DNA from: Uloborus plumipes
Lineage: Eukaryota; Arthropoda; Arachnida; Araneae; Uloboridae
Assembly: GCA_038373865.1 (NCBI GenBank)
Contig: JAXGGA010001060.1
Span: forward strand, 107,386-171,385
Direction: 5' to 3'
Length of the DNA stretch: 64,000 nucleotides
Shown here: positions 12,590-25,329 of the stretch, piece after piece
Layout: every line of letters begins with the position of its first letter
Numbering within the stretch: position 1 is the first letter of the stretch
Made by a program: the position numbers and the translations under genes
Notes under the pieces: generated by a model
Told to the model about the DNA's origin: nothing
Seen by the model: only the letters and a program-made list of their open reading frames with translations
The model's database searches: none

Positions 12590-12905
12590 AAATACACATA
12601 CACACACAGAGAGGACCAAATCCTGGAAGGTAATACGGTTTCCCCCTTCTTTCCTGGAAATTAGAAATACTAACGCCTCAATAACGCTATTTCTTGTTAC
12701 TGAACGAAAAAACAAGATAAATTAGAATGGAGAAAGAGCAAATTCGGAGGATTCTCTTTATTCTAGATATAGCATTGGGCTTTTCCTTTGCCTCGTAATC
12801 CCCTGCTGTACCGGGATGCTAATTCCTAGTTATCCCACCTCGTATGATGTCCTGATAGAGGACATCAGATATGACCTTCATCACGAAAGTCATTGAACGT
12901 AAGAC
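12590..12905 (+). repeat. Dispersed module, copy A
   Basis: The first of four diverged direct copies of a roughly 300 bp module. Landmarks: ctttcctggaaattagaaat, cttgttactgaacg, a purine-rich stretch, cctcgtaatcccctgctgta, gctaattcctagttatccc and gacatcagatatgaccttca. The last three align with the 3' part of copy D (18545-18900) and partly with copy B. I see no ORF. Function or TE class is unknown. Confidence 0.55.
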
Positions 12906-14029
12906 CTTATTTTCTGCTTCATATTTTGTGGTTATTGGGAACGCATTTCCGCAAAATATGCTTTCTGTTTTGATCTTAATAGTTTGCTGTTTTCCCTGAC
13001 CATTTTTTTCTCCATAAATGGGTTAACTAAATGATGTTGTAGCATGTCCTTTCACTTATAGTTACCTATTTTATATTTTTTCGTATGGAATATTTTTTAC
13101 ATCAAGGCCGATATAAAAAAAATATATATCGATAATTACATTAGTACATGAGCCAATGCAAACTTGAGTCTCATGTTATTGAATTCTATAATAACGTTTG
13201 ACAAGAAGAAATATCAATGTCAAAAACATGCGATAAAAAGAGTATGCAATAAAAAACTTTTTGAATGATACATGCATCTATAGATATGAAGAAATTGATT
13301 TATTTGTCTGCAAAAGTTCATTCAGGTCTTGCGTATTATTCAGGGTGCAATAAAAAAAAGTAAATACTCTTTTACCTAGAACAGGAAACACACATACAAC
13401 ATATATAGTTTTAAAAAAGATCCTAGTTATATTTAAAAACTGCAAAAACATTGCAAGAAATAACTTTATAGCATTATGTAGTTTTGACAGTAAACATAAA
13501 TTTTAAATTAATGGAGTTGTAAAGAAAGGAATGTTGAATAAGATCATATTAATATTTAAATGAAATGAATTTCTGATATGTAAGCATTTTTAAAATGAAT
13601 AATAATTTGACTTGAGGCATGTAAATCAGTACAGATACGCTGATTATTTTCCAAACTGAAAAAGGGACTTTTTTGGAAATTGAGTAGATGATGATCACCT
13701 ACACGATTTTTTGGACGATGCTGAAAAATACTTTCAACTGATGGGAAGTGATTGGTGGGGGGAAATCGTCACTAATAGGGTAAGATCATTGAGTCAGAGT
13801 TGTCCTAAAAAATGCTGTTGTACTTCTGAAGAAAGCTGTCTTTTTTTTTTTTTTTTCATTTTACTTTAATATCCAAATATGAATCCCTTAATAAACCAAA
13901 ATGTACAATAAAAAACAAATACGCTTAAAGCATGCAGAAAGTAAGAAGAAACAAAATAATGATGAAAATAAACATTAAAAAAATTTAAGCCGCTGCAAAT
14001 AAAAACCTATGACGATGTTTAAATGTCAA
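12906..14029. other. No gene recognised
   Basis: AT-rich, with a T run near 13841-13857. Nothing coding or repeated was recognised. Confidence 0.6.
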
Positions 14030-14350
14030 CTCACCTGTAGAAAACAACAAAAACATTGGTATACAACTAATGCACGGATTTTCAACACAAAAATTCCTTC
14101 CGAAAATGCCTTTTTTTTCCTGGTTACACTGGGAATTATAGGAATCCCAGCTCCCCAACAGTCTTGCTTATTCTCATTACCGAAGCGCTCCAAAAGAATC
14201 GTAAGAAAAAACTAGTTGAGTGAAAAAAACACATACAAAGAAAGTAGAAGATTTTCTGTAGCATTGATATGAGTTTCGTCTTTCTTTTTTTCGCAAGATG
14301 CAAAGTGTTTAAGTGCTGAATTCTTATTATCCACCTCCCTATACTGCCTT
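14030..14350 (+). repeat. Dispersed module, copy B
   Basis: Landmarks: tggttacactgggaattata, cagtcttgcttattctcat, taccgaagcgctcc, gaagattttctgtagc, then gctgaattcttattatccac and cctccctatactgcc. These correspond in order to copies A, C and D. The 68-codon open frame that overlaps it is not supported as a gene. Confidence 0.55.
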
Positions 14351-15889
14351 TGGTTAAAACGCGAGTGATAAACAGTTCTTCCTGATAAGAAATAAAATGT
14401 ATTTTCTGGTGTGCTTTATTTATGATTATTTAAAATCTTTTTTCTCCGTTTAAAACTTCGAAAACGGTGCTTTATTCAGGAGAGATTTTTAATTTCGATT
14501 TTCTACATGCTTTGAAGATTATTTTTAATGAATTTTTCTCATTTATTAAAACGTGTGTCTGTATGTAGTAAATGACCAAAATTTTGTGGTCACTCCATTT
14601 CGAAAAGTACTGCATGAGATTGATGGACATTTCTTAAGATGTTTTTACCATTATGTGAAAAAGTGTTCAGATTTTTTTGGCTTGGACTTTTCCAAGCGGA
14701 TGGATCAATGACACGTTTAATTTATGCGTGACCGATGTATTTCAAAAAAAAATAATTGATTCAAACATGAATTCTACATTGATCAACCTCCATGGGTACA
14801 GGGTCTACTTAGATCTTGATGCGAAAAATGATGTCGAAATGTCCACAAAGTTTCTGAAAACATTATTTTATAGGAAAATAATATTAGTTAGAGCATCAAA
14901 TTTTAGTTCTGTACAACATATTTATAGCAAAAATAAGTAACACGAATATGTGAAACTCTACTTTGTTTCCCTAAAAATGAACCAAACTAGAAGCAGACCG
15001 TCTATCCTAGCCACCAAAAGTGCAGACCCGTTTTACATATTGTAAATCAGTATGAAAACGAAAAATGAAGCAGTGTACAGCGAAAACGAACCATGTGATG
15101 ACGCACTTCAAATAGCATTTCTAATTATCTAAGTTAAAAAATGTTATCGCTTTAACTAAAATTTTAGGCAGAGGAGAATCTCAAAAGTATTGTACGGTGA
15201 AATCATAGGGCGAGCCATTGTTTAGGTTTCCTAATTATTGCAAATCACAGAAAAGTTACAACATCGAAATGTAAGTGATGCTCAAAAAACTTTACAATAA
15301 GATTTAAAAGTTTTGTATCAGTTTTAATCAATCCAGATTTATTATTATCTACTACTGTACTTCTAATAAGGTTGCGAAACCACTTACTGCTCAAAACAAA
15401 AAAAGAATAATCTTTCACTCAGAATTCTAAAAAGTGTCGATTATTCCTGTCAAACATTCTTAATATTGTTTATTGTAATTTGAAGCGCTACATACAGTTA
15501 TTGGAAATGCTTTTTGAAGAATATTTTTTTCAACTTTTGACTGTTATTGTAAAAGAGCTATTGAGCTATGTGTTGCGAAGTTATTCAAATCCGCAAAGGA
15601 GGGGGGGGGGGAGAGAAGTTTTATATAATACGCAGTTCTTTCGTTTATTAATTTAACAAACAAATGATGAAACAATATATAACTGCATGGTATAATATCC
15701 TTTTTAAAATAAATATTTTAACATTTGTTTTCTTTCTATGGTATAAAAACTTCATCAAGTACGTTCAAAAATTCGACAGGAACTAAAAGACAATAACTTC
15801 TATTTATCTTTCATGATTTGGTCACGTTGCCGAAGCAAATGTCAAGAAATCTTATTTGCAAATGCCTTAACGCAGGATTCGAAAATAAA
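14351..15889. other. No gene recognised
   Basis: AT-rich, with a 10-base G run near 15600. An 87-codon open frame at 14677-14940 shows no domain, splice context or codon signal I can support. Confidence 0.55.
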
Positions 15890-16200
15890 ATCCTTTGTGA
15901 TCATGCACAGCAAAAAATCGATCAACTTCAAATATAGGAAAACCGACGCCTATAAAAATCCTCAAAGAAACGAATCTTCCCAGATAAAACCTTTTTTCTT
16001 GTTATGCTGGGAATTAGAAATCCTGACGCCGTAGCGGCTTTGCTTGTTCTCATTACAGGACAGCGACGAAGGTACAATAGCAGAGAAAAATGGTTATAGA
16101 AAAAAGGAAATAAATAAATGAATGCAGATAAAAGAGCAGCGTTTTCTTATTCCCAATATGTCTCGGATTACTTCTTTAGCGGTATCTAAAGCTCATTGTT
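15890..16200 (+). repeat. Dispersed module, copy C
   Basis: Core block: cttgttatgctgggaattag, gacgccgtagcggctttgct, tgttctcattacaggacagc, then gaaggtacaatagcagaga. This is very close to copy D and recognisable in B. It is the least degraded core of the four. Confidence 0.6.
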
Positions 16201-18544
16201 ATTACTATCTGTCTACAGGTTTAGTTCAGATCCTCAATTTGCTATTTACTTTCACACATAGTTATTTAAACTTATTTGTTTTTTTTTCTGGGGGGGGGAG
16301 TTGAGAGGGGGATTAACTCCTGTATAAGACTTTGCAGATATTTCCGATAGTGCAGTCCTTATTTAGTTTATATTAGGCACGCTTTGATTTTAAATGTTTA
16401 ATGTAATTTGTCGATTGCACGCCGTGCAAAGTGGAGCAAAGTGAAATGTTCATTTCGTTTGCTTCTGCATTCATTTATTACATCATATACGTATTTTTCA
16501 TTTATACACATTATTTTGCTTTTTCATTCACTTATTAATTCATTCTCGCTTTTATTCACGCATTTTTTCTCATATATTAATTCTTCACTTATTTGTTTAT
16601 TTTCTTATTTATTTTTTATTAATAACTCATTAATTTGTTTATTTGCGCATTTATTTGATGAAAATTACTGTGACTCATCAAATAGAAAATTTCTATTACA
16701 AAAAAATGTATTTTTTACTTATGGTTTTTTTGAGGTGAAAAAAATAGAATTTCTTTTGAAGGTGCAAAAAAAAAAAAAAAAAGAAAGAAATTCAACGTTA
16801 GATGTATTACAAAATATGTACATTATTCGATCTTTACTTACACTGATTTTTAGAAAAAATTTCCGATTTGTACATTTTGAAACAGGTATGTCAACTTAAC
16901 TATTTTACTTTGCCCCACATTCCCCTAAATACCATATATATATCTTTAAACATGTTTTGTGGCATATAGCCAATTTTAATCAATATTTATTGATATAATT
17001 ATATCCTACTTTTAAACACGTTAGTAACCAGCAAATATAATTATCTTTCACGTAGATTGTTCTCTTCCTCATAATAATGTTATTTTTCGTTAAAAAAAAA
17101 AAAAAAGTTATTATTTTGCTTTGAAATGTCAAACTATTCCATCAAATCCGAATAGGAAAAGTCATTTGCAACATTTCAGTAGTAACTTATCAATAATCAT
17201 TCTGAGAAAATATAAAATCTTTGAGCTAAGACAGTGCATGTTTGTCCGCTCTTCTACTTTTCATTTGTTACCTTACTGAAAAATAAAATGAGAAGCTTGA
17301 GTTTCTGCCTTAACTTCCATGAAATATTTTTCATTATTACTTTTTCGAACATGTTAAATTTATTAATTTTTTCAGATTTATTTTATCTGCATTTTGTGAA
17401 TTGTACCAGTGTGCCTCGTGCTCGGGGTGCGCTGATCCGCACTACGTAAGAAACGTCGGTTATAATTTTAAGGATAAATATTATCCAATATTGACAGTAA
17501 CTAATTTTATTTTGTGCTTAGAATATAACACACAGTTCAAAAATCAATACAACATGTTAAACTAAACTAAATATAAAATATGCCAACTTACTTCAGCGGT
17601 ATTTTTACCAGGACTCTCTACATTTTCTCAAAATTCTGCAAAATTTGAGTCTTGACAACAACTTCACTGTTGTTACCAGTAATATTTTCTTCTCTTTTTC
17701 TTGCAAAAGCTTTTATTTATTTTTTTAATAATGAAATAATAATAATAACAATACTAAATACTTAAAATACATCGTGGACAAAAAGACATTACGTTAAGAT
17801 ACAAATTTAAGTTATAGCTAAAATCTTCACGAAAACCGATTAAAAATAAAATAAAAAGTAGCAAACTTGAGAATTACTCAGCATTGATGAATAAACGATT
17901 TCTAAAATAAAATGTGTTCAGTGTAAATGTACGGTTTGATTTCACTATAGGGTTTTTGGGACAAGAGGTGTTTTTCATCGATCAGTAAGGAAAAGTAAAA
18001 TATTAATTGCACTGAAATTCTTAAGACTGGTGTAACCTGACTTTTGTTCGAATAAGCAACGACTCTTCCGACGTCAAACAACCAGTTCTTCAAATCGTAA
18101 AACATATTTAAAGTAGAATATAGCATAGGGGTAAAGATAATAAGCACGTGAAGTTATAAAGAAAAAAAGGAGATTACACTGCTTAAAAAGCGATTCACTA
18201 AATAACAGAAACTTCTCAATCTAGGTATAAAGTAGCTACAAGCAATGTATACAGTAAAAAATATGCTTAATGACTGCATCAAGTATAAAATTTTGCATTT
18301 TAAATCAGACATTGACACAAGACTTCAAATAAATACAAATATACATTATATAACAAAACACAAGATATACTATACGTTTGAATTGTTGACTACTATCTGT
18401 ACTGAAGCCACATTAGTTCAGAAAAATAACAATATTGTCCCTTTATTTCTAAAATTTGCATTACTAAAAGCAAATTTAAAGGAATCCAATTTGCAAAGAT
18501 TTTCACGCTCAGCTTACGAGAAAATTTCTTTGTAATGCATGAAA
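16201..18544. other. No gene recognised
   Basis: It contains a degenerate TTYA/TTTA-rich stretch at about 16470-16660 that gives a Phe/Ser/Leu-rich frame (16408-16899); I read this as low complexity, not a protein. There are A runs near 16767 and 17092. Nothing else was recognised. Confidence 0.55.
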
Positions 18545-18900
18545 TTCGATCAATTTAAAACGCAAGAAAGAAACAGCAACAAAAAGCCACAAAGAAGCAA
18601 ATCCCACCGAAGTAATGCGTTTTTCCTTGTTATGCTGGGAATTAGGAATCCGAAAACCGTAGCAGCTTTGCTTGGTCTCATTACAGAAGTCTGTTGAAGG
18701 AACAATAAAGGAAGAGATGGAGGAAAGAAAAGAACAAATGCGAGGAAGATATAAGTATTTTCTGTGGCCTAGTTATCGTTTGGGCATTTTTACCTCGTAA
18801 GCTCTACTGATGTGGTGTTAATTCCATATCATTACACTTTTCGTACTGTCCCAGCAAAGAGCATCAGATATGATCTTCATTACCCCAAGGAAGATCATAT
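18545..18900 (+). repeat. Dispersed module, copy D
   Basis: The longest copy: ccttgttatgctgggaatta, ccgtagcagctttgcttggt, ctcattacagaagtctgttg, gaacaataaaggaagagatg, tattttctgtggcctagtta, gtgttaattccatatca and gcatcagatatgatcttcat, in that order. The same order of blocks occurs in copies A, B and C. The overlapping short open frames are not supported as genes. Confidence 0.6.
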
Positions 18901-21816
18901 ATTGATTTCCAGTTTCTTTATTCCACATTGTATGGTTTTCGGAAACTTTTTCGTGTGTACTTTCTTTTATGCTTACGTTCTAACTGTTTGTTTGTTCTTT
19001 TTTTTTCTGGTTCTGGGCTGTGAAACATGTATACGAACAAATATCCAATCTATCTATATGTATATGTATATATATGTTTAATGTGTGTTTCTATTACATT
19101 GACTGAGAAATCATGTAATATCAGTAACGTTTGTTGTAATATGGATCAACGAATGTTAGTGAAAGTATTTGACTCGAACAACGTTAGAATACTGATGTTA
19201 TGGATTCAGTCACAGAAAGAACAAGTAACGATAAGTTTGATTTTTTTAATGCTTAGAAATTGAATATAAGTATTGATACGGGTATTGTTGGATTTATGTA
19301 TTTTATGTTTTGTGGATTGTCGTATATTTTCATTTGCCATTCATATTAACTAAGTATTGGATTCTATAATGGCACGCAAGGTTATAAAAAAAATTCAAAC
19401 TTGAATTTTTGCAGATTCCTCAACGTATCTATCTAAGGGTATTTTGATGGAGTTCCATAATTTAATACTCAGTCATTTGCTAAGCATTAATTCAAAAACT
19501 TTGAAATTTGTCAAAAGTATTTGAAGATAACTAAGTAATTAAATAAGTTATCCATGAATGTAGTGGAGAATAGATGTAGCAAAATTCGGTAAACACCTTT
19601 GTAAATCTTCTTGTCAAGATCGTGCCAAAGTATTCACTTTATTTGAGGGGAATCGTTTGTGTTTACAAAAGAACTTCCGCGACTTTATTAATCGAAAACA
19701 GTGTTTGGTTTTTGTTATTGGTACCAAGAGAAAGTTAAAAAAAAAATGTACCCCACTCTTCCTTAAATTATGTGCAAATTAACTTGAAAAGATCGACGGG
19801 AAATTTCTGTACAATAGACCGTTTCTCCACTATAAAAGGAAATGTTATATTTTTTAAAGCAGGTAAACTCACATGAGTGTAACATTAAATGCAAGTGAAT
19901 GTCATATGAATCAATAGGAGGAATTTTGAGAGCTTACTAAATTTGCTAATATCTGCTCTTAGTTAATTCTTCCAAAATTTCCATTCACATTTGATAAAAT
20001 TTTGTTTGAATGCAAGTCTGAAAAATAAAGTCAATATCAACTTACTTCCGAATAAAGTATTCACAATAACGCCAATTTCTCTCGCTTCTATCATTACTAT
20101 TTTATTGTATTTCTACTAAAAACAGTAATAATAACAAATTTTAGTTTCCAATTGTAGTAAAAAAAGCTTTGATTTTTTTTTTAAATTAAGGTTATTAGCA
20201 TATGATGATTTTAGCAGTTATTCCAAAATATTTTCACAATGTCTCTTTTTGAGCTGTTATACCAGTATGATATTTTTTTAAATCTGCAAATCATGGGCTT
20301 GTGACATACTACAATTATTATTAAACAGGATATTAGTGAAACAAAGAATGATGAGCAATATACTACTTTATGATAAATAATTGTTATGATTAATTAGAGC
20401 AGTGATGCTTATAAAGCTTAAACTTTCAAGTCAATATAAGCAAAATTTAGTTTATACGCAAATTGAAATTAATAAACATTTTGTATATATAAAAAAGATC
20501 AGTCAATAAAATTATCCAACAAAACTTTTGTTTTTACAAGTTGTTATAAAATGTATTGTTTACATCCTATTGTTGTCATTGAAAAGAAAGAGTGACCTCT
20601 ATTCTACACACCCATACTACTCTGGACGTGGTAAAAATCAACCAATAAGCAAGTAGAGATCGCCATGACGTCATATGGTCTTATTGATCCCAATTTATTG
20701 TTCTATGTATGCGTTTTCCCCAGTCTAGTTTTCCTTTATTTCTCTCCGAATTCTTTATTTTCCTTCCCTCAATATATGTTTTGGGATCGTTTATTTTGGC
20801 TCCCGAATTGCTGTCTCCTTATCGCATTCGTTTGATTTCATTTTGCACTTCAAACTCAATTTAGATTTTACGATTTTTTTTCCTTCTTGCACAGTTTATT
20901 TCATTTCTCTGTAAAGATCGAAAAACTCCGAAACAACATAGCGGCATAATTGCATTACTTTTCTTTTTGCATTCTATCGCGTAATTATATAATTGGGTTA
21001 AAAGAGTAATTTGATATCGCGGCAGTTTCATAGAAGCATGTGTTAAAAAAGAAAAAAATGTTGTTTCGTTTCTATACTGACTCTAGTAAATAAATATACA
21101 TTTTTTTTTTAAGTTTGAAATATTAAACTTGAATTTAAGTTGAAAAAAATATAGCAATAATAATAATAAAAAAAAAACTGAGTCCTTTGAAACATTTATA
21201 GAAAAATTAGTTTTTGTTTTTCGTTCTTTTTTTTAATGTTATCCCAGCAATTTTCCATGTTTTTACTTTAAATATATTTTTTGTTAATTCATCTGATGCA
21301 TTTACCGAAGTCAACATTGATATGGTGTATAAAATAATAAATAAACTTACAATTATCCGAAAAAAAATGAGAAAAGACTCCACGAGGACAAATTGTATGT
21401 TAGTTTTTATAATAATTCTTGGAACCTCTAAAACAAGAGATAAAAAATATATATATCGCCCTTTTTTTGTGATTTTACCTCATTTTCTCTACACCATTCT
21501 TCCCCGAAAAAACAATAAAATTAATCAATCATTTCAACGTCAACTTTATTATTCAATACTAACTAAGATTCTACACATATTTTTTTAAGTTCACCGATTG
21601 AATAATTAAATGCGGAATGTATGTCACACAGAGCGGGATTCACACATAAATCCAGTATATGTATTTGTCTCTATTGTTATTACATTTCTGGCTTTGAAAT
21701 GCAATAAAAATCCAGAATGCAGACTTTTCTAAATAAAAGATACAAAAATAATGATAGTAAAAAATAAGTAAAATAAAGTTTTAAAAAGTTATTACTTATG
21801 ATGAAAGGATCCCATA
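18901..21816. other. No gene recognised; contains a CRE-like site
   Basis: Mostly AT-rich. A palindromic TGACGTCA (CRE consensus) sits at 20666-20673 in a locally less AT-rich stretch (about 20590-20830). No coding exon was recognised. Confidence 0.5.
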
Positions 21817-21923
21817 CCCAAGTAGCACACTTTGTTTTTTAAAGGTTGTAAAATGGTTATTAACGTTGTAACAACCGCTTAAAAAGTTTATAAAACGTTT
21901 AAAGGTTATTTGTGCTACCTGTG
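21817..21923. mobile_element. Small palindromic MITE, copy 1
   Basis: The ends are inverted: cccaagtagcacac at the start and tgtgctacctgtg at the end. The centre has mirrored aaaggttgt/acaacc and aaaacgtttaaagg blocks around ggttattaacgttgt. A second copy with the same layout lies at 63879-63990. It is about 107 bp and non-coding. Confidence 0.75.
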
Positions 21924-22506
21924 ATATATACTGCCGTGCTAAGTACAAAAGTCGTATCTGCACTTTTTAACAAAATTGAGTTATCGCCAGCACGTTGCTC
22001 TTTGTGACGTATTTTGCTTAAATACAAAGTTTTACGGTCATTTGAGCACGGGAAATATTTTGAAATAAGTTCTGAAAAAGTATCATCTAGATTAAATACA
22101 TGCTGGGGCAAAACTTTAAAGAGTTTAATCTCAGTTTGAGCTCGACTGCAGATACCATTTTTGCGCTTAGCATAGCAGTACAGGTAACAACACATCTAGT
22201 TCACTATTGCATTTAGTTGAAATTGTTTGATGTAGAAAATATTCAGAAACGCTCGTGGAAAATAATGGGGAGCTAATGTGCCTGATTTTTTTCCAGTAAA
22301 GTAGCTGTCAAAATAAAGGAAAGTATCCCATTAAGTAACCTTGATTAAATTACGCCGGAATCTTCCTCAAAAATTTAGAAACTTTCTCAGTAAAAGCCAG
22401 TTAGTCTTCTGAATTAAATCGGGAGCCATCTAAGAAACATTTACTGCAAAAGCTTGAAACCCCATCTTGATTAATCAGGAAGGGGCGTAGCGCATTTTAG
22501 CAAACA
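21924..22506. other. No gene recognised
   Basis: AT-rich. The minus-strand open frame over this stretch has no recognisable domain. Confidence 0.55.
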
Positions 22507-22818
22507 CACTGCAAAAAATAAGCTGTTGTTTTTACAGTATAATACTGGCAACAGAAGTTCCAGTTTAAAACTGTAAAAGCACAGTAATAAACTGTAAAAC
22601 TAGATACTTTACAGTTTATTACTGTAAAATAGCAATATTACCATAAAATTGGATGTATTATACTGTAAATATATCAGTATAATACTGGCAGCAGAGGTTC
22701 CAGTTTGAAACTAATATGCACAATAATAAACTGTTAAACTAGCAATTTTAGTTTCTTACTATTAAACTACAGTAAATTAGCTATATTAACTGTAAAAACA
22801 ACACCTATTTTTTCAGTG
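22507..22818. mobile_element. CACTG MITE
   Basis: It begins CACTGCAAAAAATAAGCTG and ends cctattttttcagtg. Internal blocks include tataatactggcaacagaag, gttccagtttaaaactg, the tandem motif aactgtaaaactag, and a second taatactggcagcagagg block. The internal segment therefore appears duplicated. Only the right flank is TA (left is CA), so the target-site duplication is not clean. Confidence 0.8.
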
Positions 22819-23234
22819 TATGGCTAAAGCAAATGCATAATTGTAAGCGTATGCATAACACATCATTTGCTTGAAATTTTCTACATATGTAGGGTACACA
22901 AACTGCAGATTTCACCCTCATTTCGAAATCAGCAATCTGCATGGGCTGTACAAGAGATAAAGTCAAAAGTGTTAATAAAAATCCTGAGTTGTTTGACACT
23001 GAAGCTATATATTTTTTTCACAATAGTAGGAAACCTGCATTCTTGCAATTTGTAAAAATTCAGAAAACTTGTTCGCAAATATTCTTGATTTTCACAGCAC
23101 ACTAGTTCAAGCACGGGAAATCTTAGAACGTGGCTTGGAAATAATCTGGGAAATTTTCAAATTTTCTTATAGTGTTGTGATTTATAAACTTGCTTATTTT
23201 CTGTTACTAAGTGCAAGTATTTTTACTTATACAG
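22819..23234 (+). other. Intron end upstream of the first visible Dpr exon
   Basis: Non-coding sequence leading to the splice acceptor tttttacttatacag (ending 23234). Short open frames here on both strands have no support. The exon for the first half of Ig1, with the first conserved Cys, is not seen here or further upstream. Confidence 0.6.
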
Positions 23235-23445
23235 GTGTCGTGGATCCGTAGAAGGGACTTCCATGTGCTTACTGTTGGACTGGCCACTTACACTGCAGAC
23301 GACAGATTTGTGGCTGTAAATATGGAACGTTCAGAAGACTGGATGCTTCAAGTTAAATTGGCCCAATTATCAGATGAGGGGCTTTATGAGTGCCAAGTCA
23401 ATACTCATCCTTTAATTAGCTACTTCGTTACTCTTATCGTTCTAG
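23235..23445 (+). CDS. dpr: Dpr-family protein, exon for C-terminal half of Ig domain 1
   Basis: This exon encodes 70 codons plus one base. It starts in phase 0 after tttacttatacag and ends in phase 1 before gtaagt. The peptide opens with VSWIRRRDFHVLTVG, the C-strand Trp and hallmark of Dpr Ig1. It continues through TYTADDRF, SEDWMLQVK and DEGLYECQVNTHP, giving the F-strand Tyr-x-Cys. Dprs are neuronal surface proteins whose first Ig domain binds DIP partners during synaptic partner choice. The partner Cys of the Ig1 disulfide must lie in an upstream exon that is not visible. The HVLTVG(L)ATY signature is closest, from memory, to insect dpr12-type sequences, but I do not assign a paralogue. 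A reading frame beginning at an ATG at 23211 lies in the intron and is not the start. Confidence 0.95.
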
Positions 23446-24062
23446 GTAAGTTTCTTAAAAAAATACCATATAGTATTCTTAAAAAATAAGCTATAATTGG
23501 AGTTAATTATTCCCTTGTTTAATAGACTTAAAAAAGAAATAGAATTAAACTGTTTTAAGCACATTTGGCAATTTAAACTGTTTAATTATGGTTTTGCATT
23601 TTATAGAGTATTAGCAAAAGCTTTGTGTTGAAATACTTTAATAATTTTCAATGAAATGTGTAAAACTTCATAAAAATGCCGCTGTCCACGTAATTACATT
23701 CTGCATAAAGCTTCAAATTTGTCGTACGGGGTGCAGCATATGAAAATCCCGTATTTGGGGAGGAAGCTGTGTGAAATCAGGTGAATGTACTGCAGAGTGG
23801 ACGTGGTAGCAATAGATAGCAGTATGCGTGATATTTACAGTATTAACAGTGGTATTGTCATGTGACATCTTACATTCCTATCAGAAAGTCACAGCAGCAT
23901 GATTAAGTGCTAAATGCTTTGGGATTCTTAGATGGACACTCTCCCATGCGCCATTTTTTTCTGCTTTGTAATGGCCTAAAGTGAGTCAGGCGTTTTTGTT
24001 CTCAGAACAAACTCATACACAATAAATATTTTTTATATATAAAAAAGGATAACGTAGCTTAA
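23446..24062. other. Intron 1, 5' part
   Basis: It starts with the donor gtaagt and is AT-rich non-coding sequence. I see nothing else in it before the TTAA-flanked element. Confidence 0.7.
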
Positions 24063-24757
24063 CCCATTACCCGCTGGTGTTGCGTTGACGCAACGGTCAT
24101 TATAAAAAATCATAAAAAATTCGCTAGTTAACTAATTTTTATACCGATTTCATTTTTAGGTTTAAGAGTAACCATAGAAACATGTTAAGTAAAAATATTT
24201 CCTCAAACATTTTATTCTATATGTAATAAAAATTGTGGTTCTAACATGCTTTTTTTTGCTCAAATTTGTCATCTAATTTTCTATCAAAACACTTAGAAAA
24301 GAAAAAAAGTTTGGGTTTGTATGTGAAATACTCTTAGTCAAGGTCACTTTTATAAAAAAAATTCCACTCAGAATTGATTCTGTGTCGGAGGGAAGGAACG
24401 CAAAAGCAGGTGTTGCGTGAGCGCATCGTCAGCGAAAAAGGGGTAGTCAGATCTTTGGTCAGACTGCCTGTCTCAACTGCTTTTTCGAAAGGCATACGCG
24501 CATTTCTATTCTGCGCGTTTTGACTTTTTTTTCGTCTCCGCCTTTTGAAACTCCCAGAACAAGATATCTTAGTTTAAGAAGCATTCGAACATGTTTTTGA
24601 ACAAAAAATTAAAAAAAAAAAAAAAAAACTCTGATGTGATGATGATGATTCGAGGTTTTACTTACGGTAAAATTGAGCCCGTAAAGAACGTTTCTTGCTA
24701 CTCCAGAATTCAGAAGAAAAAAGTTCCTGTTCCTCAGCTTTGCATCATTGAGCAATA

Positions 24758-24930
24758 CAGGCCCGTCATTTAGGGGGGGGCGGGGGGGGTCAATTGCCCC
24801 CCCCCCTGGCGTTGAGAAATCAATGTATTTACATATAAGTGGGCGTGGTTTTTGATGTTTTTCGGTGAAATTGCATTGTGTTTGGACCCTTTGCCCCCCC
24901 CCCCTGGAAAAACTTGAAATGACGTCCCTG
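24758..24930. mobile_element. hAT-like MITE with G/C homopolymers
   Basis: The inverted termini are CAGGCCCGTCATTT and AAATGACGTCCCTG (13 of 14 bases match). They are flanked by a perfect 8 bp direct repeat, GAGCAATA, at 24750-24757 and 24931-24938. The 8 bp duplication is typical of hAT elements. Internally there are long G runs near the left end and C runs on both sides. It is 173 bp long and inserted in the piggyBac-like element. Confidence 0.85.
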
Positions 24931-25329
24931 GAGCAATATAACATGGAAATGGGTAATGTTGATTAGTGAAATAATTTAGTTTCAAATTATAGAATTAGAG
25001 TCCGAGAGAAAAAATGTTGGCCAATATTTTCAAATTATAACTATGCTGCACAAACAAATTCTCGGAAACTTTCAAGACTGTCTGAAGAAGGAAATAGAAA
25101 GTCACTGTTGGGGTTTTAGACGAGAGGTTGCACTTAATTTTTGCACCCCCCCCCCTCTTGATAATAATACACAGAAGAAAAGTTCAGCTACAGGACCGTC
25201 AAGCAAATTCAGCTTTCCAATGCCAGTATCTGGGGGGCATTTTACAGCAAGATTTACAAATAACAAAAAGGTACGGTGCAAGTATTTCCATTGTGTTGTT
25301 TCTGAAACCACTCGGGTACCCGAGCCCGA

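Noticed and set aside
14677..14940. 87-codon ORF
   Set aside because: No motif, no splice context and AT-driven codon use.
16408..16899. 163-codon Phe/Ser/Leu-rich ORF
   Set aside because: Low-complexity TTYA/TTTA sequence that happens to lack stops; no domain.
23211..23489. ORF starting at ATG 23211 as a complete small protein
   Set aside because: It spans an acceptor at 23234 and a donor at 23446. The coding part is the internal Dpr exon.
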